Shown: positions 44,970 through 53,091 of the stretch, in pieces | Layout: each line of letters begins with the position of its first letter | Numbering within the stretch: the first letter of the stretch is position 1 | Assembly: GCF_003432115.1 (NCBI RefSeq) | Contig: NZ_QWDC01000004.1 | Coordinates: 248,765 to 312,764, forward strand | DNA: 64,000 nt | Reading direction: 5' to 3' | DNA from: Mucilaginibacter conchicola | GTDB lineage: Bacteria > Bacteroidota > Bacteroidia > Sphingobacteriales > Sphingobacteriaceae | Program-made: the position numbers and the translations under genes | The notes under the pieces: generated by a model | What the model was told of the DNA's origin: nothing | The model's input: only the letters and a program-made list of their open reading frames with translations | The model's database searches: none

Positions 44970-45005
44970 AAAAAGAGCTTCTGAAAAAGAGGCTCTTTTT
45001 ATTTT
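44970..45005 (+). terminator. Intrinsic terminator between the tRNA-Lys copies
   Basis: AAAAAGAGC (44970-44978) and GCTCTTTTT (44992-45000), followed by ATTTT. Confidence 0.7.
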
Positions 45006-45019
45006 AATAATGAAAGACC

Positions 45020-45092
45020 GATTCCGTAGCTCAGCTGGTAGAGCATTACACTTTTAATGTAGTGGTCCTGGGTTCGAATCCCAGCGGGATCA
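45020..45092 (+). tRNA. tRNA-Lys (UUU), copy 2
   Basis: Identical to the 44869 copy across all 73 bases, while the flanks differ. No separate promoter box is evident, so it may depend on read-through. It stands 49 bases from the end of the leftward phage-derived cluster. Confidence 0.97.
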
Positions 45093-45105
45093 CTTCCAAA
45101 TCGGC

Positions 45106-45140
45106 AAAAGCTTCTCTGAGCAATCAGAGAGGCTTTTTTG
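45106..45140. terminator. Intrinsic terminator between tRNA-Lys and the phage-derived cluster
   Basis: AAAAGCTTCTCTGA (45106-45119) and TCAGAGAGGCTTTT (45124-45137) with a 4-base loop and a T run. Confidence 0.85.
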
Positions 45141-45141
45141 T

Positions 45142-45531
45142 TTATAGACTCATGTCAACCTTGCTTTCGTCATAAACTAATTGAGCTGTGCTTAAAGTGG
45201 TTTGAAGTGAAAGTCCGCTGTGTTCGTTGTCAGCTTTCCAGAGTGCTGCAATAGCCGATAGTGTGTGCAGTACAATTGTTTTTTCCTGCTGGTCGGCCTC
45301 GGAAATTATTTTATCAGCCCAGCTAAGTTTCTCAACCATATCATTCATGAACTTTCTGAATGATGCCAGGGCAACATCGTCAAGCCCGGTAGGGGTTAGC
45401 GCAACGATGATATCAAGCAAGGGGCTGTCGGCCACAGATTTGATGGTGTTTGCCATATCTTTACCAAAAAGCAAACTGTTTTTGATCTTAGCGGTTACGC
45501 CGGTTAGCCAGCGCCATATTTTTTTAAGCAT
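45142..45531 (-). CDS. Phage-cluster protein of unknown function
   Basis: A 129-residue protein from MLKKIWRWLTGVTAKIKNSLLFGKD. It is mostly helical, with an acidic C-terminal half (DDVALASFRKFMNDMVEKLSWADKIISEADQQEK). No membrane segment is clear beyond a weakly hydrophobic ADSPLLDIIVALTPTGL. The start at 45531 is preferred over one 13 codons earlier because it removes the overlap with the holin-like gene. It is the last gene of the cluster, next to lysis genes. Role unknown. Confidence 0.6.
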   Translation of the reverse strand: MLKKIWRWLTGVTAKIKNSLLFGKDMANTIKSVADSPLLDIIVALTPTGLDDVALASFRKFMNDMVEKLSWADKIISEADQQEKTIVLHTLSAIAALWKADNEHSGLSLQTTLSTAQLVYDESKVDMSL

Positions 45532-45535
45532 AAAA

Positions 45536-45778
45536 TTAAGATTGAGATTTTTCGGGTACCACGATGCCAAACAGGTTACTGAAACCGAGGATCAGCATAT
45601 CAAAAGATTTAAGGGCAAGGATGACCTCAACCTTAGCTTCGTCATGTATTAATTGTGTGGCGCCTATCCAAAAAGAAATTACTGTTGTTAGTATGGCCAC
45701 TGATCTGAACATCCAGGTAGCCCATTGTGGTTTAGGCGAGTTTACTGCCCCAAATTTTACGGTTGGTGTGTTATGCAT
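45536..45778 (-). CDS. Holin-like small membrane protein
   Basis: An 80-residue protein with two hydrophobic stretches (TWMFRSVAILTTVISFWIGATQLI at about 21-44 and ILALKSFDMLILGFSNLFGIVV at about 53-74). It starts within the 3' end of the muramidase gene (8-base overlap). Size, topology and position beside an endolysin suggest a holin. That role is inference from context. Confidence 0.6.
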   Translation of the reverse strand: MHNTPTVKFGAVNSPKPQWATWMFRSVAILTTVISFWIGATQLIHDEAKVEVILALKSFDMLILGFSNLFGIVVPEKSQS

Positions 45779-46343
45779 TTGTTTGTTTCTTTGCGAGTTG
45801 ATACGCTCTGGCTAATCTGGTATCGTAACTAAATGTTTTATACCCCGAGCCGTTATAGTAGTAAGCCACTTTTGGCCAGTCTTTAGCTTTCAGGGCTTTG
45901 CTTAATTGGGGCATAGTTTTTATCCAGCACAAAGCAAGTATTACCTGGTTGTATTCGCTTAGTTTGGCAAAATCCCACATAGCGCCTACAGTTTTAAAGC
46001 CAATTTCGGCATAGTGGAAACCCATTATCTGCATCATGCCAATGGATGTACTTTTCATAGCTGCATTAGGCGACGATGCAAATGCGCTGTTGAATGCGGC
46101 CCACTCTGCGGTTTGGTCGCCAACTTTGTTGGCTTGCCATGTTTTATTTACGGTGTCTTTTTGCCAATCTGTTTTAAAGCGTTTAAACCAGGTCGGCTCA
46201 AACTGGATAATGATTCGACCAGTTTTTTCAGAAAAGCCTCTCTGGTTACTTTCTACCTCTACAATAGCTTTAACCGAAGCGTATTCGTAACCAAAAGACA
46301 TAGCAAGCTCATGCAACTGACTGTCGCTTAGTTTCTTTTCCAT
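45771..46343 (-). CDS. N-acetylmuramidase family endolysin (DUF3380-like)
   Basis: A 190-residue protein of the N-acetylmuramidase (DUF3380) type, which cuts the glycan strand of peptidoglycan. AIVEVESNQRGF carries the likely catalytic Glu near residue 32. RIIIQFEPTWF and STSIGMMQIMGFHYAEIGF are the following conserved blocks, and VAYYYNGSGYKTFSYDTRLARAY is the C-terminal block. There is no signal peptide, as expected for a holin-dependent endolysin. Confidence 0.88.
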   Translation of the reverse strand: MEKKLSDSQLHELAMSFGYEYASVKAIVEVESNQRGFSEKTGRIIIQFEPTWFKRFKTDWQKDTVNKTWQANKVGDQTAEWAAFNSAFASSPNAAMKSTSIGMMQIMGFHYAEIGFKTVGAMWDFAKLSEYNQVILALCWIKTMPQLSKALKAKDWPKVAYYYNGSGYKTFSYDTRLARAYQLAKKQTNA

Positions 46344-46375
46344 GGTTTCTTATAATGATTATGAAAGCAGTATCA

Positions 46376-46531
46376 CTACTTTACAGAGATATTGTTAATG
46401 AGATTGATCTGGTGTTGCAGCATAGATACCTGGCTCTCGAGCACTTTTAGGCGAATATCTGTTATGCGGTTCTGCGATTCCTGTTCCAGCTGCCGTTCAA
46501 ACCTATCCAGCGCAGGTAAACAGATTGGTCT
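46376..46531 (-). CDS. Possible coiled-coil frame overlapping the fibre-like gene, no standard start
   Basis: In the frame -1 to the end of the fibre-like gene, 51 codons are open from just after a TGA (46532-46534) to TAG (46376-46378). The translation (LDRFERQLEQESQNRI..., LKVLESQVSMLQHQ, INLINNISVK) is a convincing heptad coiled coil. No ATG, GTG or TTG opens it; the first Met leaves only 15 residues. It could be a frameshift extension of the upstream gene, a gene with a rare start, or a remnant. No canonical slippery heptamer is seen in the overlap. Confidence 0.35.
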   Translation of the reverse strand, partial: RPICLPALDRFERQLEQESQNRITDIRLKVLESQVSMLQHQINLINNISVK

Positions 46532-48246
46532 TCAACTGCATCATCAATGCGGATGGTTTGCGTTTGGGTAACCGTACGCGCAGTGCCGCCCTCATCATAT
46601 TTAAGTGTTACATTCAGGTAGTAAACATCATCAGCAAAAGGCCCCTGTATTAGCAAGCGGTTTAGCCCAAGCTGGCCCGGTACGGCAACTTTGGCCACGC
46701 TTTGCTTTGCAATAACATATTTACTGCCATCGCTGTTCAGGAGCCAACTGCCGTCATCGTTTAAAAGATAAGTGTTGGTTGTACCTGCCAGCGGGTTACG
46801 GTTAATATCCAGCGGAATAAATTCTGCATATATGCTACGGCCCACGAGGTCTTCGCTGTAAATAAAGCCAATATCAAAAGGGTAGCCATTGCTGTAGGCC
46901 GGTTCAATAAAATCTGTTATCCATTTTGCATTTTCAATACCATTGGGTACACTGGCAAATGGCACGTAGGCTGCCATATTGCCGCCGTTTTTTTCGCCTA
47001 ACTGCCTTGCCGAGTAAAGTATGTAATATGGCTGCTCTATATTAATGAAGGCAGTGGTATGGCCATCAGCCGTGTTATCGTCCCAATGCTGGGCGTAGGT
47101 TACCCGGTAACTGGCACTCAGGTTTTCATCGCGGTAGTTTAGGGCCGCATAATCATTGTCATCCTTAGCTCTTAGCAGGCTTTGCAGGAAATTGGAGATA
47201 TCTGCGCGGGTTTTACCCTCATTATCAGGTCGGTTGGATGATGTAATGGTTGATGCCTTGCCCGTTAATTTGTCAAAAAAACTGATTCGGGTAAGCATCT
47301 TGTAATAAGGCCGCAGGCGGTTGATGTTCACAAATCCACTGCGCTCTACATAGGTATTGCTACCAAAGGTGTAGGGTAAATCTATTACCAGGCGGGCAGC
47401 ATCATAAGGGGCAAGCACTTTAAAAGTGCCCTCGCATGCCGGGGTTTTTATGTAGATAAGATCTTCTTTTTGTACCAAACGCATATCACCGTCAATAATT
47501 ATGCGGGTATTGCCATCGGCAGGGTTTTGCTCCATGCCACTTACAACAAAGTCGCGGCGCTGGTAAGTGAACACAATGGGATTGAAAGCCGCATTCCACC
47601 TCGATATATTGCCACCCGGTAATTTCACCGATGGGTCTGATATCAGCAGATTGGTAACCGTAGGGATAAACACGGTAAAGCTTGCCGTATTGCCCGATGC
47701 ATCAACTGCGGTTATGATATGGCTGCCGCCGCTTAGCCCTGTAAATACGGGCGAGGCTGATGTAAGTGTATTATCAAGTTTATAGGCGATAGGCAGGTAG
47801 TTAGATGTGGCGATAACGGTTATCTGCGCATCTTTGGCATCCTGTGCCGATTCTGATTTATCTACCCTTACATTGCTGATAATAAGATTGCTTGCAGGCG
47901 GTGCAACCGGTGGCGTTGTAGTACTGCCGCCGGTAACGCTTACTACATTAAACTCTTTAAGTGTTGATGATACTACCCGCCCTGCACTGTTAAACATTAC
48001 CTGTCCTATTTGCCCATCGTAAATTATTTGTTGCAGCCCGGGTATATTAGCCGTTTGGGTGATCTTGGCCGAGTTACCCCCGTCTGATATGGTGTAAGTA
48101 ACCACGCAGTTATTGCCGTTGGTGCGCTGCCCGGTAAGGTCATCATAAATAGCTATGGATACCTGCGCGTACTGCGTGCGGCTGCCATAACTATCCAGTA
48201 TGGCAGATGGTTTGTGGTATATCTCTATACTTGCTGTTAAACTCAT
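46462..48246 (-). CDS. Phage fibre/tail-like structural protein
   Basis: A 594-residue protein without signal peptide. The N-terminus (SLTASIEIYHKPSAILDSYGSRTQYAQVSIAIYDDLTGQ) looks like a beta-rich phage structural domain. Residues of about 120-200 include a SprB-like repeat (IATSNYLPIAYKLDN...FTGLSGGSHIITAVDASGNTASFTV). The remainder is beta-rich and ends VYLRWIGLNGSWNRNRRTA. I do not recognise a specific family. Position between a putative tail protein and the endolysin suggests a fibre or baseplate-type role. Confidence 0.55.
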   Translation of the reverse strand: MSLTASIEIYHKPSAILDSYGSRTQYAQVSIAIYDDLTGQRTNGNNCVVTYTISDGGNSAKITQTANIPGLQQIIYDGQIGQVMFNSAGRVVSSTLKEFNVVSVTGGSTTTPPVAPPASNLIISNVRVDKSESAQDAKDAQITVIATSNYLPIAYKLDNTLTSASPVFTGLSGGSHIITAVDASGNTASFTVFIPTVTNLLISDPSVKLPGGNISRWNAAFNPIVFTYQRRDFVVSGMEQNPADGNTRIIIDGDMRLVQKEDLIYIKTPACEGTFKVLAPYDAARLVIDLPYTFGSNTYVERSGFVNINRLRPYYKMLTRISFFDKLTGKASTITSSNRPDNEGKTRADISNFLQSLLRAKDDNDYAALNYRDENLSASYRVTYAQHWDDNTADGHTTAFINIEQPYYILYSARQLGEKNGGNMAAYVPFASVPNGIENAKWITDFIEPAYSNGYPFDIGFIYSEDLVGRSIYAEFIPLDINRNPLAGTTNTYLLNDDGSWLLNSDGSKYVIAKQSVAKVAVPGQLGLNRLLIQGPFADDVYYLNVTLKYDEGGTARTVTQTQTIRIDDAVEDQSVYLRWIGLNGSWNRNRRTA

Positions 48247-48279
48247 TTTTAACGATCAATTATTGGTTTAGGAGAAGGT

Positions 48280-48720
48280 TCAGTAAACATCAAAATACAT
48301 GGTGTTGAGGGTTATGGTTAGCCCAACGCCTGTGGTGTTTACATCAAACTTGTTATAAACGGGCAGGCATTTGGCTTTTTCGCCCGCCTTAAGCCTGAAG
48401 TAGCGGCCATCCGCATCGCGGTATTTACCGGCTTTTATAATAAATTCGTTGGCTATTTGCAGAGCTTGTTGTACCAGATCTTCGTTCTCGGCAGTGAAAC
48501 GCCCGAAATCGGTTTTGTACAGAAACTCCAGGTACAAGGTGAAAACATTGTTCACCGATCCGTTTACGTGCGGCGACAACACTATAGGCTGCAACGGATG
48601 CATAAAAACGCAAGGGAAAACGGCATCATCGGCAAGGGTATTCAGTTCCTTTTCGGTGCCGTACAAAAATGAAGGTGATGCGCTAAGGCTTTGGGTGATA
48701 GATTCTATTTGGTTTCGCAT
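48280..48720 (-). CDS. Putative phage tail/head-completion protein
   Basis: A 146-residue soluble protein (MRNQIESITQSLSASPSFLYGTEKELNTLADDAVFPCVFMHPLQP...) with a mixed alpha/beta pattern and a C-terminal strand pair (GVGLTITLNTMYFDVY). Size and pattern recall tail-terminator-type proteins, but I cannot place it in a family. Its ATG lies 7 bases from a 195-base inverted-repeat element. Confidence 0.5.
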   Translation of the reverse strand: MRNQIESITQSLSASPSFLYGTEKELNTLADDAVFPCVFMHPLQPIVLSPHVNGSVNNVFTLYLEFLYKTDFGRFTAENEDLVQQALQIANEFIIKAGKYRDADGRYFRLKAGEKAKCLPVYNKFDVNTTGVGLTITLNTMYFDVY

Positions 48721-48727
48721 GATGAGA

Positions 48728-48922
48728 AGCCCCCCAACCCCCTGAAGGGGGAGCGTTTGATTGATAGGTTACACAGGGATAAATACTTTTAAATCATTAA
48801 TATTGAACATCGATCAACGAATGATGAACGTCGAAGTAGTTACTTCATCATTCAAAATTCTACATTCAGTGTTCGTTATTGATTATTAAACTTCTGTTCC
48901 CCCTTCAGGGGGTTAGGGGGCT
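48728..48922. mobile_element. MITE-like element with 25-bp terminal inverted repeats
   Basis: The arm at 48728-48752 (AGCCCCCCAACCCCCTGAAG...) and the arm at 48898-48922 are inverted copies with one mismatch. They enclose AT-rich, non-coding sequence with short internal repeats (ATCATTCAAAATTCTACATTC). The right arm supplies the last codons and stop (48913-48915) of the frameshifted gene, so the element inserted at or into its 3' end. Confidence 0.6.
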
Positions 48923-49748
48923 AATTCACTATATCTCTTCTGGTATTCTGCTTCGGTTTTGTTGAGCAGCAGTTTGGTGAGGATACGCTCGTAAGGCATG
49001 GCCAGTATGAGGTGCCATTTGGTGAGATCGCCGCCGGCAAGAGCGTTTACAGTGTTGATGTATTTAAACTTCTCGAAGGTTTGTATGCCCGCCCGTTTCT
49101 CCATGGCCGACACACGCGATGCAAGAAGCTTGTTTTCCTGGTTGACCAATTGGGATAGCTGATAAAAAAATGGCGGGCTATGGGCAGCGCCTCCGTTACC
49201 CTCAGCTGCTCAATGTTTTCTGTAAACTCTGCCGCTTTATATTCATCATAAGGCAAGCCCGTTGCACGGCAGTAAAGGTATTGTGCTAATATTTTACAAC
49301 AAGCCTCAAGCGATGGGTTGAAATTTTTCTGCCAGTTATCCTCTCCATATTGTTCTATATGGCTGCTTATTTCTTCGCCGATGATCTCGCGGGCAGCCAT
49401 AAATGCGCCGGCGGGTTCCATGGCAAGGTTACGGGTAACCTTTACGGTAACCATTTTTCCGTCAACAGTTAAGGTAATTTCTTTCGGGATAGCTTCGGCG
49501 TTGTACAGGTATTTTATTTGCTGCGACAGGCCAATAATAGTATCTGCAAACTGCATTAATTCGCTGCCGTTGTTTATTTGCTGCAGGCTGGCCAGGGGCG
49601 TGCCCGATAAGATGCTGATGGCATCCAGATCGCGCAGCTCTTTTTTTGCCTGCAGGGCCATCATTTGCCCAAGTGTTATCTCGCTCAATTGCGACGGAAT
49701 TTTTAGGCGTAGTTTGCCGTGGGTGGTCAGTAGATTTTTTTCGATCAT
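48913..49748 (-). CDS. Putative tail-assembly chaperone with -1 frameshift (G/GT-like)
   Basis: Reading starts at ATG 49748 (MIEKNLLTTHGKLRLKIPSQ), with SEITLGQMMALQAKK near residue 23, a phrase typical of phage tail-chaperone-like proteins. In the zero frame it ends at 49047 after an implausible basic tail (233 residues). A -1 slip on the T7 run at 49164-49170 joins ...ARHFF to YQLSQLVNQENKLLASRVSAMEKRAG and continues to 48913, giving 278 residues. No stop intervenes. Programmed frameshifting, a homopolymer mutation or a sequencing error would all give this picture. Co-expression of short and long forms is the rule for lambda-type tail chaperones. Confidence 0.6.
49164..49170 (-). other. Putative -1 frameshift slippery site (T TTT TTT)
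   Basis: The zero-frame codons are CAT TTT TTT ATC, and a -1 slip gives CAT TTT TTT TAT CAG. The heptamer fits the X XXY YYZ rule. Only a weak downstream hairpin (TGGT CA ACCA) is visible. Confidence 0.5.
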
Positions 49749-49790
49749 ATTGGTCAATAAAGATTTAAAGTACGGGAGAGGGGGGAAGCA

Positions 49791-51014
49791 TCAGGCAGTG
49801 CCTATCAATTCATCAAACAGGCCGCTTTGGCTGTTTTGTGCCCTGGCCGGCAGGCGGCTTTGCAAAGGTTTGGTGGCCTTTATTTTTAATTTGTTCAGCG
49901 CCACATAACGCAATGGGTCTATCAGGTGGTTGTTTTGGTCGATAGGCTGGTTTATGGGTTTGCCGGCGGCATCAGTTCGCCAGGTATATTTGCCCAGCTC
50001 TTTACGCAGGTTTACGCTGCGGCGTGTAACGTTGATGGTATAGCGTTTAAGGATATCGATGGAGTTGGACACACTATCTGCACCCTTTTTTGCAGGGGTA
50101 ACAAACCAACCTAAACGCCTAAGTTCTTCAATAGATTTTGGTTCGGCACTATCAGCAATGATCTCGGTGTTTTTTGTTAGGCCTTCGGCCTTTAGCCTGG
50201 CAGAAAGATCTGTGTTAGTGAGGCCGGTTTCATGCAGCAATTCATCAACCCAAAGCTCGCCATTTTGTTTATATACGGTAATGCAGCCTGCCTGGTCAAC
50301 GCTGTATCCAAAATCAAGCCCTGCAGCTATCAGTTTGGCATCGGCTGGAATTTCTTCGCAGATATGCCATTTGGTAAACACCAGCCCGGTTATTTTGCCG
50401 GTAAGGCCGCGGGCATATACTTTCCAAAGTTCAGGGTCTTCATTTTTTATCGATTCAACCTTTCGCCTCGTCTCCTCATCAATAAAAGGGTTGTGGCGAT
50501 GGTCTGATATCAGTAACTGCACATCAGGTTTACCTATCAGGCGTTCATGTGCCCAAAAGCCGTTGTTGGGGTTATAGTCAATATAAACGCGTTTGCGCGT
50601 ACGCAGCGCCAGTTCGCTGTAAACTTCCCAGGTTAGGCCATTGGCCTCGTTCACAAACAGGTAATCGCGTTTGCCGGCTTTGGCATCCTGGGCATTAGAG
50701 TAACTTTTAAACTCAATAAGGCTGCCGTTAAAGAACTCGAAGATACGGTCGGTTCTGTTGTAATTGCGAATAAGTAATTTAAGGGTAGGCGAGGCATCAT
50801 AAATATCCAGGGCATCGCGCAGGGCACCGGCTTTAAGGTTAGGAATATCCTGGCCAACAACGGTTATTACCTGCTTGGGCTTGGCTATCGCGAAGCAAAA
50901 CAAAACTTGCAAAATGGAGTAAGTTTTGCCCGAGTTACTGCCACCCTGGTTAACTACTACCGGTGCGGTGCTCTCAAAATTATGTTTAAACAGGATAGAT
51001 GTTCTCTCGTGCAT
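49791..51014 (-). CDS. Phage terminase large subunit (PBSX/Terminase_3-like)
   Basis: A 407-residue DNA-packaging motor and nuclease. Walker A is VNQGGSNSGKTYS (about residues 22-33), Walker B is DYLFVNEAN (about 113-121), and a coupling motif region is VYIDYNPNN. The C-terminal RNase H-like nuclease has GLDFGYSVDQAG (about 231-242), EIIADSAEPKS (about 279-289) and the closing LIDPLRYVALNKL. The full set of motifs looks intact, so the gene is not visibly decayed. It starts 9 bases after the small subunit. Confidence 0.93.
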   Translation of the reverse strand: MHERTSILFKHNFESTAPVVVNQGGSNSGKTYSILQVLFCFAIAKPKQVITVVGQDIPNLKAGALRDALDIYDASPTLKLLIRNYNRTDRIFEFFNGSLIEFKSYSNAQDAKAGKRDYLFVNEANGLTWEVYSELALRTRKRVYIDYNPNNGFWAHERLIGKPDVQLLISDHRHNPFIDEETRRKVESIKNEDPELWKVYARGLTGKITGLVFTKWHICEEIPADAKLIAAGLDFGYSVDQAGCITVYKQNGELWVDELLHETGLTNTDLSARLKAEGLTKNTEIIADSAEPKSIEELRRLGWFVTPAKKGADSVSNSIDILKRYTINVTRRSVNLRKELGKYTWRTDAAGKPINQPIDQNNHLIDPLRYVALNKLKIKATKPLQSRLPARAQNSQSGLFDELIGTA

Positions 51015-51023
51015 AAAACAGGT

Positions 51024-51476
51024 TTATAGGTCTACTTCTTTTTCGGCCTGTGCCACCTTTGGGCCACTTGTAGTGATAGTGATACTAATGCTTTTTAATC
51101 CATCTATGCCGGTGCTTTGGTCATGCTGTTCCTTCCAGCCCAGGGTTTTTAGTGCAAATATGGCGCCCGTTGCCGATTGATAGTGCAAGCGTTTTTCGTA
51201 CTCGGCCTCTATCATAAGGCGGCCCATCTGTAACTGTGCAGCGTAAAAGCCTGTTTGCTCGTAAACCTCAAAGGCCTGCAGGCTGGTAAAACCCAAAAAT
51301 AACGCCAGGCCCGTCAGGGTAGGCGGCTCGGGTTCGCGGTCATAAACCTTTTGTTTGGTGGTGATCGAGGCATCCTTTTTATCGGGGACATCCTCAAAAT
51401 GATAGTCGCCTTTTATGTGCTCAAAGTAACGCGCAATACGTGTACCGTAAGGCCGGGTAGTGGTAGTAGGGGGCAT
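51024..51476 (-). CDS. Phage terminase small subunit
   Basis: A 150-residue protein from MPPTTTTRPYGTRIARYFEHIKGDYHFEDVP. The segment PPTLTGLALFLGFTSLQAFEVYEQTGFYAAQLQMGRLMIEAEYEKRLHY is a DNA-binding helical block often seen in Bacteroidota phage small terminases. An alternative ATG at 51512 adds 12 residues but would leave almost no leader after the -7 box at 51523-51530. It is the first gene of the cluster. Confidence 0.78.
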   Translation of the reverse strand: MPPTTTTRPYGTRIARYFEHIKGDYHFEDVPDKKDASITTKQKVYDREPEPPTLTGLALFLGFTSLQAFEVYEQTGFYAAQLQMGRLMIEAEYEKRLHYQSATGAIFALKTLGWKEQHDQSTGIDGLKSISITITTSGPKVAQAEKEVDL

Positions 51477-51522
51477 GAAATTAACAGGTATGTGTAAAAT
51501 GCCGATTGGCATATTTGATATA

Positions 51523-51530
51523 CAAAGATA
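51523..51530 (-). promoter_or_regulatory. -7 box upstream of the phage-derived cluster
   Basis: TATCTTTG on the minus strand matches TAnnTTTG, 46 bases before the preferred small-terminase start. It suggests that the cluster still has a host-type promoter. No -33 TTTG is present at the usual distance. Confidence 0.45.
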
Positions 51531-51628
51531 AGAAAAATATCCGGCTTTTGCTAATGTTTTTAGGATTAATTTTGTGTTGACCTTTTGTAACTATTTGTCA
51601 ATTGTGGTAGTCTGCTTTTTTAAAGGTT

Positions 51629-51636
51629 TATATTTG
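51629..51636 (+). promoter_or_regulatory. -7 box of the BamA-like gene
   Basis: TATATTTG followed by CCCC, 34 bases before the ATG at 51671. Confidence 0.5.
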
Positions 51637-51670
51637 CCCCGTAATAAGCTCACCCCGAACCTTATTAATA

Positions 51671-52912
51671 ATGAAGATACTCACAGTCACGGTGCTGGTC
51701 ATCGTTTTTCCGGTTTTGCTGTTTGCGCAGGATAAAAGCACGGTTAAGCTTAGCCAGCGCAGAATAACAGATACCCTTGCCGTTGCGCAAACGGATACCG
51801 CTGCACAAAAAGATCTTTACGACCTTATAAAAGGCATTTTTAATAAAAAAGGAACGGTTACCAACAAGCCTACTACCGTGATAGGGGCCAAACCTGTTTT
51901 CTCATTATTGCCTGCAGTTGGCTACACACTGCAAACTAAGTTTGCGGTAACGCTGGCAGGAAATGTTGCTTTCCGTTTACCGGGCAATACGCGCATATCA
52001 ACCATCACCTCAAACTCGGCTTATACGCAAAACAAACAGATCATTATCCCGCTGCAGTCAAACATCTGGACCAGCGGCGATCGCTTCAATTTTATCGGCG
52101 ATATTAAATACTACAAGTATCCGCAGAGTACTTTTGGCCTGGGTACCAACTCAAAAACGGCAAATGAGAACCCGATGGATTATACCCTTTTCAGGTTTTA
52201 CGAGACTATACTTACCCGTATCAGCGGTAACCTATACGCCGGGGCGGGATTTATATTTGACAACCACTTCAACATATCAGAAAAAGGTAACCCCGATGGC
52301 AGCGTATCCGACTATGCTAAATACGGCCCGCAAAGCAGCACAACTTCATCAGGTATTACCCTTAATGCTTTATTTGATATCAGGGACAATTCTATCAATC
52401 CATCAAGAGGTTTTTATGCGGCGATGCAATACCGCGATAACAAAAAGTTTTTGGGCAGCACCGAGTCATGGCGCTCATTGATCGTTGATATACGTAAGTA
52501 TTTCCGCTTCCCGGAGTCATCTCGTAATGTTTTGGCCTTATGGAGTTATAATTGGCTGGTTTTAAACGGCAAGCCCCCATATCTTGATTTGCCGGCCAAC
52601 ACCTGGGACCAATACAACGGTACCGGCCGTGGATATATACAGGGCCGTTTCCGCGGCTCTAAAATGGTTTACGGCGAGGCCGAGTATCGTTTTGGCCTTA
52701 CCCGCAATGGCTTATTAGGTGGGGTGGTATTCGGTAATGCAGAATCATTCTCGGCCGAGCCCGGTTCGGCATTGCAAAAAGTGCAGCCGGGCTATGGTGC
52801 AGGCGTACGCATAAAACTCAACAAAGTATCAAAAACCAATATAGCTATCGATTATGGTTTTGGTAGCCAGGGATCAAAAGGGATCTTCGTAACGGTAGGC
52901 GAGATCTTCTAA
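51671..52912 (+). CDS. BamA/Omp85-like outer-membrane barrel protein
   Basis: A 413-residue exported protein (signal peptide MKILTVTVLVIVFPVLLFAQ). The first hundred residues hold no clear POTRA repeat. The rest is a 16-strand-like barrel with the surface-antigen (D15) pattern: SGITLNALFDIRDNSINPSRGFYAAMQYRDN, MVYGEAEYRFGLTRNGLLGGVVFGNAESF and the C-terminal GSKGIFVTVGEIF ending in Phe. It may belong to the Omp85 insertase/secretion superfamily in a short form; its partner is unknown. Confidence 0.8.
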   Translation: MKILTVTVLVIVFPVLLFAQDKSTVKLSQRRITDTLAVAQTDTAAQKDLYDLIKGIFNKKGTVTNKPTTVIGAKPVFSLLPAVGYTLQTKFAVTLAGNVAFRLPGNTRISTITSNSAYTQNKQIIIPLQSNIWTSGDRFNFIGDIKYYKYPQSTFGLGTNSKTANENPMDYTLFRFYETILTRISGNLYAGAGFIFDNHFNISEKGNPDGSVSDYAKYGPQSSTTSSGITLNALFDIRDNSINPSRGFYAAMQYRDNKKFLGSTESWRSLIVDIRKYFRFPESSRNVLALWSYNWLVLNGKPPYLDLPANTWDQYNGTGRGYIQGRFRGSKMVYGEAEYRFGLTRNGLLGGVVFGNAESFSAEPGSALQKVQPGYGAGVRIKLNKVSKTNIAIDYGFGSQGSKGIFVTVGEIF

Positions 52913-53091
52913 AAATGCTTTCTGAAAGAAAAATGAAAATTTGATGAAATTTTCAATATCTTCAGCAAACCTTTGCAGCCTTAATTACGTTTTAATAATA
53001 ACGTTAAAAAATGTTAAATACGGTGCTGAGAGGGTTCGCTGGGGATAAATGACATGAGTTTTTTGTAATTTTATTGCGGTTAGTAGTGCTT

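Noticed and set aside
51513..51670. Attachment site (copy of the tRNA-Lys 3' end) at the right edge of the phage cluster
   Set aside because: No stretch resembling the tRNA-Lys 3' end (GGTTCGAATCCCAGC) is present there, so no att pair can be supported.
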